From positions 10,859,342-10,923,341 of the forward strand of contig NC_051090.1 of assembly GCF_901709675.1 (NCBI RefSeq): a stretch of DNA of 64,000 nt, read 5' to 3'. Each line of letters starts with the position of its first letter. Positions within the stretch are counted from its first letter, which is position 1. This stretch comes from Syngnathus acus (Eukaryota; Chordata; Actinopteri; Syngnathiformes; Syngnathidae). The notes beneath the pieces are model-generated. The model was given only the letters and a program-made list of their open reading frames with translations. It was not told the origin of the DNA and did not search any database. Of this stretch, positions 24,623 through 36,600 are shown piece after piece. A program made the position numbers and the translations under genes.

Positions 24623-27600
24623 ATGCCCGTGAAGAGCAAATACAACCTGGTGGATGATGGCCATGATTTGAGGATCCCGCTACACAACGAGGAAGCCTTC
24701 CAGCATGGAATCAACTTCGAGGCGAAGGTATGTTCTCAAGTGCAACAAAAAGTCGTCCTCGTTTTACTGAAGTGTAATAGCACCTCCCCGAACACCACAA
24801 AAGTGGCTTACGTTTGTGTTTGTGCGTATGTTTTTTTTTTTTTTTTGTCCAACCTGCATCGAGACGTAGCAGAACTGTACTCTATTCCGGTGTTTAAAAA
24901 GAAACGATGAACGCCAGCGAGTATATTTAAGAACTACCTTTATGTTTACACAAGCATCGAGGTCCATTGAAGTGATTTGGGTAAATGTCTTAGAAAATGA
25001 TCAATTATGGTGACAAATTGGATGATTCATGTGCTCCGTTTGTGTTGCTGCCACCAGTACATTGGCAGCCTGGATGTGACACGACCGAGCAGTCGAGTGG
25101 AGATCGTGGCTGCAATGAGACGAATCAGGGTAAGCAGACTCGCCAAATTGCCTCTGCTCTACTCACATCTGCAAACAAGACTCTGCATTTGAAAATGTTA
25201 CTCTGTATAAAAACCTCAGAAACTGGGTGAATTTCATATTTTTTAAAGGTCAGTCCAGACGCGTGGGTGGGTGTAACTTTGTCACTCATTGACTAATGTA
25301 AAGTGTTGAGAATGGCTTGCTCTTTTTGATGGTGCAGTGCAGTGAGTGCGATCTCTCCTGACCCCCAGCTGTGCAAACGCAAGATTGATGCCTTTTCCCC
25401 CAAACTACACTTAATGAGTGCCAACTTGGCAACGTTTGACTTTGCATCGTTTAACTGGATTGGTTGCCAGTGCACTTGGGGCCATTAGACGCTCCTTTTG
25501 ATGAGAAGCAGAAAACACACCCATACTCATGCTCACAAACATTTTCCTCATTTCGGATCATCACTTTTTGTTTTAGAGTTTTCAGAACCACCCAAAGGCT
25601 GTTTGTAGCTTCCAATTCCAATCTAATGAAAATGGCCTCGTCATTGTCCATATGTGTGGTGGCGTTATGTTATTGTCTGCCTGAGTGTATTCCAGCTCAG
25701 TAGCCACGCCGGAACACGTGCGTGACTGCTCAGCGGGGCAAAAGACTCCAAATGTTCTTTTTCCCTTTTGCGAATCGTGGCCGGCACCTCTGAAGGTGGA
25801 CCTCCCAGTGCGCTGCCATGGCAGCTGCTGTGGGCAGGAAAAGGAGCTTTGGTTTGGCTCGTCCAGTGTGAAAACGCTCTGACGCTGGCCTGACAACACA
25901 ATGGAGGGAAACCACGGGAATCTAACTTGGGAAGGAAGATACACTAACAAAAAACAAACAGTAGACAGTGTGGAAGACATTGGTGTCATGCATCCTCTGT
26001 AAGATTTTTATCTGACCTCTAGAATATTTGTGCCCCCGTCAGTCCTGGTAACCTGGCAACCTTTCCATGTGTGCTGTCATTGTTCACTGCATGCATGAGT
26101 CACCTGTGAGCAGGCTGCTGATAGCAAAGCAATGCCATCGCAAAGCAGGAAATAACTCCCAAGCTGCGTGGCGTGTTTGGCCCTTTCGTATCCGAGTGCC
26201 ATTTCATCAGCTACACATGCAAACTTGGTCGCATGGGAGATTTTTTTTTAGATTGATTGATGCTTGTTTACAGAAGAAATGGTTTATCAGCTGTGCGGGA
26301 AAACACTAGGGATTCCATCTCAATGGAAAATTCAGGGCATTTGTTGTGTTGTATACTCCTGTATATTAATCCTTAATGGCGTATATTTGTTCCTCTGTGC
26401 TGTTATCTGGCACAAACACTTAGAGTTCCGCAAAAGTGAAATCAAAATTGACAAAATAATAGATATGTACAAAGTGTACAAAAGTGTTTCATTTGGCATT
26501 ATACAGCTCTCTCTAGTATTGTCTATTTAAAGGTCCAAAGGTTAAAGTTGAAAGGTGATAAAATGAGCCATCAATGCGACGCTATCAATAATGACGGTTT
26601 CAGCTCTATCTCGGATTATGCGTCGCCATTCATGATTTTATGTTTTCAGGCGGCACTTCCTCAGTTGTCTCTTAAAGTAAAACCAGCAGATGGGGAAGGC
26701 TGTAAATGATGTTCAGTGATCCCTTGCTACTTCGCGTTTCGTTTATCGCGGCTTCACTACATCGCGGATTTTTTTTCCAAATTATAAAAACATTTAAAGG
26801 TCAAAATAAAACTTCTAAATTGAGGAAACGTGTGTCTAACCTTTAGGACAATGTAGTATTGCTCCAAATGTTCGTTTACATTCCTTTAGAAGTCCGTTTT
26901 TGCGTGTTAGCACGATCGCGAATTATCATCTTTCCGCTAACTCGTTAGCCTGCCCAGTACTTCTTGTTGGTGACCATACTTCGCGGATTTCACTTATCGC
27001 GGGTGATTTTTTTGAACCAGTTATACGCGATAAATGAGGTATTACTGTATTTGTCAATTTCAAAAGCTGTTAATGCATAACTAGCTTCATTGTTTGCAAG
27101 TTTCAGTGATATACATTGTTGTCAGATAGTCCGTTGTTGTGGAAATATTTTATAGATGGAGCAAGAAAGTACCGACACTGAGCAGCATAGAGACTATTCT
27201 GGTAATTACATTTTGTTTTGTTGTTGAGCACCTGTGACATCAACGTGACTAATGAATTTTTTCATCACCGCATTTAAAAACCATGCACGTCTTGTCCAGT
27301 TTGGCTTGTGAAGTTGAAGAATATCAATCAGCAGTCAGTCAGCAATGAATCTCTCACCTGATCTCAACCTCCGTTTCCATTCTGTTCCATTCTTTCTCCC
27401 CCTTTTCATCCTTTTCACTCGCAGCCACTTTGCCTGGCGCCGTACTACAATTTCTTCAACCTGTCCAATCCTCCTGCTTTTCATCAGTGGCTGAATTAAA
27501 CCTCGACTGATTCACCGCTCTCCTTCCGAGAACCCACAGGAGGCCTCGTCGGCCGGCTCAAATTAATGGAGACGCCAACGTCGTTTGATTTTCCCCCTAA

Positions 27601-30600
27601 AGTTACTTTGGTCCTAGGAGCTTCAGTTGAGTCCAAGCCCAAATCACGAAGCTTCGCCTTCGTGCTGCTTCTGTGGCGACAAGATTATTGAGATGACACT
27701 CGGCACCGTTTGACTTCAAGTACACACGCAACGACAAGGCCAACTGTCAGCACACATAACTGCACTCCAATCTTGACTTCGCATCACTTCCTCTTTACTC
27801 CTTTTCCTCAAACATCCCTCGAGCAATTTCGTTCTTTCCTGCTTGATGTCTTAAACTAACAAAATACAGCGTTGATTAAAGAAAGGGGGCACTCAATTAA
27901 CTTCAAACTGAAAGATAAAAATATTCCAAATGAAATCATATATAGTAACTCTTGACTTTTTCAAAGGTTGCACATTCTTTTGAGGACAGAATGTCAATCA
28001 GATTATTTCTCTAACTTTCAGCGAGACTTGTACGCCTGCCGACACATTGATTCAATTTGACTTTGACAGTCCGCTGCCAAATCACGATTGGAGTTGTTCT
28101 CGGGCACTTGAGTCACAGAGGGGTCTCCAACAAATCGGATCACTTCTTCAAGGACCGACTGAAGAAAGAAGTCCAAGCTTTCATTGGAAAACACAATTTG
28201 AACGTGAGGAACGAGTGTAAAATTTACAATGAATACAAAGGAGCTACTTTCTTTGTTTGTTAGCTTTTTGCTTGCATCACCTGATTCACATCTTTCACAA
28301 GTGCCTCGTTCTCAAGTGCCTCGTTCTCATCTTTGTCTTTTCCGCTACCTCCTCCTCAATCTGCTTGACTCCAATTTTCTGTCACCCTAATCTGTCTTTG
28401 TAAACCCCCCTCTTTGCCATCTGGCCCCTTCGCTCTCCCCCTTCCTCCTTTTCATCTGGGACCGCTTCCCGTTCCTCCGCCTCCTTTGGATTTTTCCATC
28501 CCATTCATATCTCTATCCGTGCCGTCTTTGCACGGGGCAACGCGGCAGGCGCCGTTTCAATTGTTGCTCAATCCCCCCGCCCCCGCTTGCTTGGGCTATA
28601 CTTAGCCACGGTTACCATTGCTGAGCTGTCACCTCGGAGACTTTCCCGCCTGCAGCGGGACTTCGAGCTGTAGCGGCAGCCGTGTGGAGATTTCACCAAG
28701 CCTATTTGGTCGGTTTACCTGCTTTGCTATCCTGAACGGCGCTGGGGAAGTGAAGCGGGTCAAGCCTAAGTCACCTTCAAGATAGATGCTGAGGAAACAG
28801 GCCTAGAAGACAGCTCAGTTCAATCTGCCAGCCACTTTTTTTTTCTTCAGTTCCCAGAAAGTGACTTACTTGGCTACTGCAGAGTCAAGTCTTGCCTTGG
28901 ACCAAATTAGCGACTGTATTTGTAAACATGAACTCGGGACTAATGAGAGGCTTATCTGTCTGAATCTTTTTCACATTAGCTTGAAGTTGCCTGAATGTCG
29001 TTCCCGTCTTGGGACAGTTGCGACGTGATAAAAGGTGCTGCACATGATCATTATGTTAATGATGGACAATCATGTGACTTTCTGTCATGAATATTCATTT
29101 CACAGCACCCAGGGCACAATATGAAATTGCTTAGATCACCAATGTGTTCTTTACAAATCCGAACGCCGAATCGCTCTTGTGGCTGGAACAGCGATCACAC
29201 CGGCTGTCATCATCTTCTTTATATGCATCAGAACCCCGTGAGAATATCACAACACAAATTGTTACCAAGGCTTCTCGGTCAGGGCGGATGAAAGGGAGCT
29301 CAAGAAATTGCATGATCGGCTGGCTGATAGCGTTCCTGCGCGCGTGTGTTTGTGTGTGTGTGTGTGTTTTTAGTAAGTGGGAGCGAGTGGGATGGAATTA
29401 CGTTGCTTTCCATTCTGGTTTTAATAGAAGCGTTTCCTCTTCACAGACACTGTCATTAAGCGGAACGCGGCTGCTGTCGGCCCGGCTTTATGCTTTGCCA
29501 CATTGTGTATAAACTTTTGGAGTCCAGCTCGCCTGCAAATGCTGCTCCCTTGATATTACTTGAGCTGTAATTGGAAGACGTTTTCATGCCCTGCGATTGG
29601 CTGTCGACCAGTCCCAGCGTGTACGCCGCCTCTTCCCCAAAAGACGGCTCCAGGAAATAGGCAGATGTCATTTAAAGGAAGATGATGACAATGAATGAAT
29701 AATACATTTGGTGAATTGCCGCCTTTCCATGATGATTCAGAGGAATTTTTGAAATTTTGCATTGCTCATCTGTCTAGAGCAGTGGTTCTAATACAAGGGG
29801 GTGGCGCAATCCGTAATACACAAAATGCAGGTCACCAAGGCACAGTCTTGGGAAAAAAAAGTCAAATAATGTTAGTAATGGAAAAAAAACATCAAAGACA
29901 CTCTTGCAAATAGGTCCAATTTGGATATTTCCCGGATACTGCGGCTTGTCCGGCCTTGCACAGCAGCCAGATGAAATTGCATCAGGATGCCCGACGCTCA
30001 TCCTCTGCTTTCACCAAACACCCCAGGGGCGGTTTCAGGCCCCAAATGGCGTTCTCAAGTTTGTGGAATGGACCAAGTCACACTGGTGATTTATGACTCA
30101 TCCAAGCTGCTGGCTGTTTTCAAAAGTCAAAGAGCAGGCAAGAGCAGTCGTCCTGTCCAAGGTCACGGATATGCGAAGTACTATGTAGTACTAGATATCC
30201 TGGAATCTTGTGTTGTAGGTCCACCTGCATAGGTCATGTTTTGGTTGAATGCCGCATGTGGATGATGTCAACATTAGCGCTCACCCTTCTTGCTATGTTG
30301 AGATACCGGGCGGCTTCAGTGTAGTGCGTGTTTGTGTTATTTCAGGAAGGGGAATTCGTGAGGGGAAATGGAAGAACAACACATCTGCAAATACTGCCGA
30401 CATGAGTCAAGTGGAAATGTTCATGTTTGCGTAGATGCACAGCAGCCTTTGTGATTTGAGTCAAATCCAAATGCTTCACTTTAAAGGGGTTAAAAGTAAT
30501 GGATTAGTCGATTCTCAACTTAATCGAAAACTATTTTAATTAAGTAAGCCATTGTTTAAGAATAATTGTTTGATTTTAGTCTCTCCACAGTAATTATTCT

Positions 30601-33600
30601 GATATCTGTAGACCATCATGAAAGCCAATTGATTAGCTTTTGTGTTTGCTTTGGAAAACAAAAATAGAACCAGTAACTGGATCAGATATGAGGGGGTTGG
30701 TGAGTACATCAATCCCTCTCATGCAATATTGCCTGTCAACATCCAGTACATATACTGTATGTTCCACAAAAGATGACTGTTCACAGAAGTGAGCCTCTGG
30801 TATGCCGCGCCATGAGCTCCTAATCCGCCATCTCAGCAGGGATTCTGGATAATTTGTCCCAATGAGGGATTAGTTTCCGGCCACTGCCCCTTTCAGATCA
30901 AGCCGACAAAATGGCTGCTCCGCCCGTGTCACTCCACATATAGCAAATGTGCAATGAAATGTCACACTTAACGGCCTTTGCTTGTGTGTGAAATGCACTC
31001 AATGACGATGTCTTGCCTTGCTATTAGGATTGAAATCTTCCTTATTTGCTCAACTAAGTTGCCAGAAATGTAAAAAGACTCAAGACTTTGTTTTTAAGGT
31101 TCAGCAATGGCCTACTTTTCCCCAAAGTCCAATATTACTTGAGCGGCGTGCTCCGCGATGCCTCAGCGCAGCACATTATGTTCTCCGGAGGGCTCCAATA
31201 TCACATTTAATATCTCTTGGTTAGCGGAATTGCACTGTAGTGGCTAAAGCATGGGGACGATGCGAGGATATGATCTACTACTGGCAGTAATATTGGCAAA
31301 ATCAATTTCAGTAGATACGGCAAGTCAGATAGCGTGAAAAGTTGGCTCGGACTAACCTCTGTTGGCTATCCCTCCAAGCTCGTCGACACACATTTTCATT
31401 CCATATCTGTCCATCTTCACTGGTAATGTCTCACTATTATTTTGATTGTTCCTTGAGTCCTATTTATTGCAACACTTACTCCTTCCTGTCTCGGTTAATT
31501 CAGTTGGAGTAAATTAAAGAACACCTCCTGGTGGTTTTATAGGTTGAGAAATTTAAAGAACGTCGTAAGTGCTTAACATTACAACCTGATACTAAAATGT
31601 TTATAAGACCTAGAATCAAAGTGCTTTAGTGGTTGCTGGCACAATGCGCAGAACTTCTGCTAACAGTTGGTTTTTTTTTGTTTTTTTTGTTTTTTTTTAA
31701 CTTTGCTCGACGAGACAGACCAATCAGCTAATTATCCAAGTCACTTGTGAAGTACTAAATGACAGTAGAAAGACTGTGTCCATGGAGATTTCTTGTCAAC
31801 ACTTGAAACGTTGCAATTCTCAACAATTAGGCAACATTTATTCTATCAAAAAAACAACATTCAAGATTCATTGATAATCCATCATAGCATTTTCTATCAC
31901 GCTTGTCCCCACGGGGGTCGCGGGCGTGCTGGAGCCTATCCCAGCAGTCATCGGGCGATAGGCAGGGGACACTCTGAACTGGTTCAAAGTCTGCTTTATT
32001 GTCAATTTTTTCACATGTCAAGACACACAAAGAGATCGAAATTACGTTCCCACTATCCCACGGTGACAAGACATAGTACACAATATACATACAAGCAAAC
32101 AACACAAAAAGTAAAAACAAGAAGGCACAAACAATGAATAAATAAGAGTGATGAATAAATAATAAATAAACAAACAACATAATAAATAAGAGGAGCAAAA
32201 ATGGAGCAAGTGTGCATACAGCAGACAGTCAGAATATAGCGCAAAAGTACAGGACGGTACGCAGAAGGGGGGAGAGAGTTCAGGATCCTAACAGCCTGGA
32301 GTATGAAGCTGTTGGTGAGTCTGGTGGTGCGGGAGCGCAGGCTCCTGTACCTCTTCCCAGAGGGCAGAAGATCAAACAAAGAGTGAGCGGGGTGACTCAC
32401 ATCACTCACAATCGTGGTCGCCTTGCGGGTGAGATGGGAAGTGTACATGTCCTTCAGGGAGGGGAGTGAAGCACCAATAATCTTACCAGCTGTGTTCACT
32501 GTGCGCTGCATGGCCTTCAAGTTGTATTCCGTGCAGCTACCACCCCAAACAGCGATACAACTGGAGAGGACGCTCTCAATGGTGCCGCGGTAGAATGTAG
32601 TCATGACGACCGGAGGAGCACTTGCTCGCCTGAGTTTCCGCAGGAAGTACAGGCGGCGCTGAGCTTTCTTCGCCAGTGATGCGGTGTTGATGGACCAGGA
32701 GAGGTCGTCACTGATGTGCACCCCCAGGAATCTGGTGCTGCTCACTCTCTCCACCACAGCACCGTCGATGGTCAGTGGCAGGTGTTGGGTGTGACCCTTC
32801 CGGAAGTCAACAACAATCTCCTTGGTCTTGTTGACGTTCAGCAGGAGGTTGTTGTCCCTGCACCACGTGGCCAGAAGGTCGACCTCCGACCTGTACTGAG
32901 TCTCGTCGCCCCCGGTGATGAGACCCACCAGAGTCGTGGTTGCCAGCCAATCGTAGGGCACACAGAGACGAACAACCTTTTGCACTCGCACTCATACCTA
33001 GGGACTAGGGATGCACCGAAAATTCGGCCACCGAATATTTTCGGCCGAAAATGACCAAAAAGTGCATTTTCGGTTTTTGGCCGAAAGACCTAAATCACCG
33101 AAACAACACGGCCGAAACTTGTGATGACGTGAGCAAACAGCGCAGCCAGCACGCGGGAAAACGGGATAAGAGCCAGCATGTCTGCGGTGTGGACTGATTT
33201 CACTATCTCAGAGAAAGACCCACGGATAGCGATTTGCAAAACAGGCAATGCTGAAATTTCAAGAGGGGGTGCATCTGCAAAAAGTTTCTCCACGTCGGGT
33301 TTAATTCATCACCTGAAATCCAAACATCCCGATCGCCATTCTGAATATGAGAAGAAGGCGACACAGAAAAGGAAACTGACACCGAGCACGCCCACTCCGT
33401 CTGTGGCGGACGTTTTTGAAAAGGCAAGAAAGTTCTCCAGTGATTCTGCCAAGGCAAAGGGCATAACATATAGATATAAGAGAACATATTTAATTTTACA
33501 GTCTTTCAGCAGGCCAGTCAGTTATAAGCCTGTAAATTATTATTTAATGTACACGAGTGGGGTCAAGTTAAACATTTTATTTTTATTTTATTTTATTTTT

Positions 33601-36600
33601 GAATTTTAATTTATATTGTGCATTGTTGTAATGTCAGTGCTAAATAAATATTTTCATACTTTTGTAACTGGTTTATTGCAATGCCTTGATTTTAGTGAGG
33701 TTAGTACACATGTAGCCATAAATGCTGTGGTTCTAATAACTGACATAATCCTTTCTTTCGGTTTTTCGGTTTTCGGCCTTGGTTTCCTCATTTTTGGTTT
33801 TCGGTTTCGGCCAAGAATTTTTATTTCGGTGCATCCCTACTAGGGACAATTTAGAGTGCTCAATTGGCCTACCAAGCATGTTTTTGGGATGTGTGAGGAA
33901 ACCGGAGTGCTCTGAGAAAACCCACGCGGGCACAGGGAGAACATGCAAACTCCACACAAGGAGGGCCGGAGGTGAAATCGAACCCGCACCCTCCTAGCTG
34001 TGAGGCGGACGTGCTAACCAGTGCGTCACCGAGCCGCAATTGATAATAATAACAATTATAATTTATATTGTATATGTATGTGTATAGGTACGTATATATG
34101 TAGTATGTGTGGATGTATATGTGTATATGTATACGTGTATATGTATATGCGTATATAAATAGGTGTATATGAATATGTGTAAATGTATACATTTATATGT
34201 ATACTTTGTGTAAGTGCATCTGTATATGTAAATGTTTGTGTATGCATGTGTGTTTGTGTGTATGTGCATATGTGTACGTGTATGTGCATATGTGTACGTG
34301 TATATGTGTGTAGGTGTATACGAGTAAGCTCAGTGGCCTAGTGGTAGAGTGTCCGCCCTGAGACTGGAAGGTTGTGGGTTCAAACCCCGGCCGGGTCATA
34401 CCAAAGACTATAAAAATGGGACCCATTGCCTCCCTGCTTGGCACTCAGCATTAAGGGTTGGAATTGGGGGGTTAGATCACCAACTGATTCCCGAGCGCGG
34501 CACCGCTGCTGCTCACTGCTCCCCTCTCCCCCAGGGGATGGATTAAAATCACACGGGGATGGGTTAAATGCAGAGGACAAATTTCACCACACCCAGGTGT
34601 GTGTGTGACGATCATTGGGACTTTAATCTTTAATCTTTAATCTTAATGTATACATCTAGACTACGTAGTATGTATTTATGTACATATACGTACGTTTAAA
34701 CGAGAAGGAGGCTTTGAGGCCACAAGTAGTTGCTAGCCGTGGAGAATAAGCGCATCACGACTGCCACTCTCAATACATCCGCAACGATTCTACTTAGCGA
34801 GACGTGATGATAGTCAGCCCAGAGATTTGATAACCACTTCGGTGTTAAGCTCCCTTTTCAACGATGCCTTTTCTCGCTGCCCTCAGATTCCTTCGAGTCT
34901 TCCATTCCCGCTTTTTAAAGTAGAACAGAGCGCAGAGAACTGAACGGTGCAGTGCAGACAGAGGCCGCTCGGTGTAACAATATACGTTGGATCAAAAAAA
35001 TTTTTGGATTCTTTTCTCGTGTTCTGTCGTTCGCTCAAGAGGATGTAAGGAAGCAATCGTCATGTCTATGTCTCTTCTCTTTGCAGTATGAGTTCAAGGT
35101 GAAAAACATCAAAAAGAAAAAGGTCAGCATCATAGTGTCTGTGGAGGGCGTCAAGGTCTCCTTGAGAAAAAAGAAAAAAGTAAGTGACAGTTCTCATGAT
35201 TTTCCGTATGCCGCTCAAGCACGTTAAGCGTTGCTCTCCGGCTTCACCCGCAATAGTTCTTTTTTATTTACGTCATCTGCTCAGACACGCTAAGCCTGCA
35301 AATTCTGCCCAATTGGAGTCATATTGATCGGGAATATTGGTTTCATGAAGGTTGAGCCGGGTGAAAGCGCTTCATTGTTTTCAAGGCGCAATATCATACG
35401 GAAGGGCCGTCGGCGTCCGGCAGCGCAAATGTCAACCGGCGGTCCCGAGCTCATCTCCAAGAGCTCATCTCCAAGTCCAAGTGCGATGATGGACTAAAGA
35501 TAGCAATGATTGAAATATTGAGTCAACAAAGCTTCAAGGAGATAGGAATCAATATAAATAATTCCTCCGTTGACATTTTAGCGTGACATTAAACTCCCGA
35601 GAGGGCGGACTGACAAGGGAAATGAGTGTGCGGGTTTGTGGACACGCGTGTGGCGCACCGCTCGGAGATGCGCGCTAGGTCAATATTTGGGATGATTTCA
35701 CTTGAGAGCATCGGCAGCAAATGCCACCCGACTCGTGTGTTATTATTTTTTTTCTCATTTCATTGGCCATCAATTATACTCCAATTTTGGCTATTCAAGG
35801 GTGGGGCTACTCGACTGTGCAGGAATTACCGTAAACCCAATGTTTAAATAGATGTGATGTAATCAGTTATTTATCTATGATCGTGATCGGCTCCAAAATC
35901 CTGATTGTGTAAAGTAAAATTGCTACTATCATAACTCAGCTGTTTTTTGTTTTGTTTTTTATTTCTTGGATGCACTTGAATTGAAATTGAAATGTTGCGT
36001 TTCTAAAGTTTGAACTTTGATTCCAGCCGTTCTAATGCTTAGTTTATTTTTAATACAGAAAAAGGAGTGGATGTGGGATGAAAATAAAATGATGGTGATG
36101 CAGGACCCCATTTACAGGTAAGACACTCAAATATCTTTTCCGCCATCCCAGCACATTTTGCGAGCGCTTGACTTTTGCGAGCACTGTCATCAGGTGCACA
36201 AATTGACACCAACTTGAGGAGATTCATTTTTTTTCTTGCCTGCCTGTCTGCCATCCATATCAGACGTGAGCAAGCGGTGTGACATGTTTGGAATCCGCTT
36301 TTTTGTTGACCTCAGCAAAGCAGTTGATGTTCTCCATGCTCACATTTTGCCTGCCGTCCTTAATTTAAGAAGTACACAGCCTCAGCTTGAGATTCTGAAA
36401 GCCCGATGAGGGTTGCCAAGGAACTCTCCCACGCATCCAAGCATTTAATTTCTGTTAACTGTCACAACAGCTTAACGAGCGAAACACACGCGCACACACA
36501 CACTCATTGATGTCCTATTTCTGATTTGCCTCTGTGGATCGGATTTTCAAATTGGAATGCGATCATAGCGCTCATGAAAACTGTTCTCTCCAGAGTTCTA

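Larger units (their letters stand above)
31879..34037 (-). repeat. tRNA-derived SINE split by two insertions
   Basis: Read on the minus strand, the head is GCGGCTCGGTGACGCACTGG with a B-box-like GGGTTCGAT, at 34037-33848. The middle is at about 32997-32937 and the tail at about 31984-31879 (TGGGATAGGCTCCAGCACGC, ending GATAGAAAATG). Joining the three parts gives about 356 bp of continuous SINE. The interruptions are a LINE fragment (31985-32936) and a hAT element (33006-33839 plus its target duplication). The order of the two insertions cannot be told. Confidence 0.85.
25130..35086. other. nos1ap: nos1ap intron 2, transposon-rich
   Basis: This 10-kb intron has no convincing internal exon. 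It holds a pogo-like element (26714-27047), a (GT)n tract, the SINE/LINE/hAT nest (31879-34037), a TATG/TATA low-complexity block and a full SINE. The stretches 27048-29340 and 29370-31878 contain nothing I recognise. A phrase at 29779 (CAGTGGTTCTAATAC) resembles a hAT end but has no partner. Confidence 0.6.

Noticed and set aside
29779-30060. Possible hAT element starting CAGTGGTTCTAATAC
   Set aside because: The left end looks hAT-like, but no inverted right end or 8-bp duplication was found.
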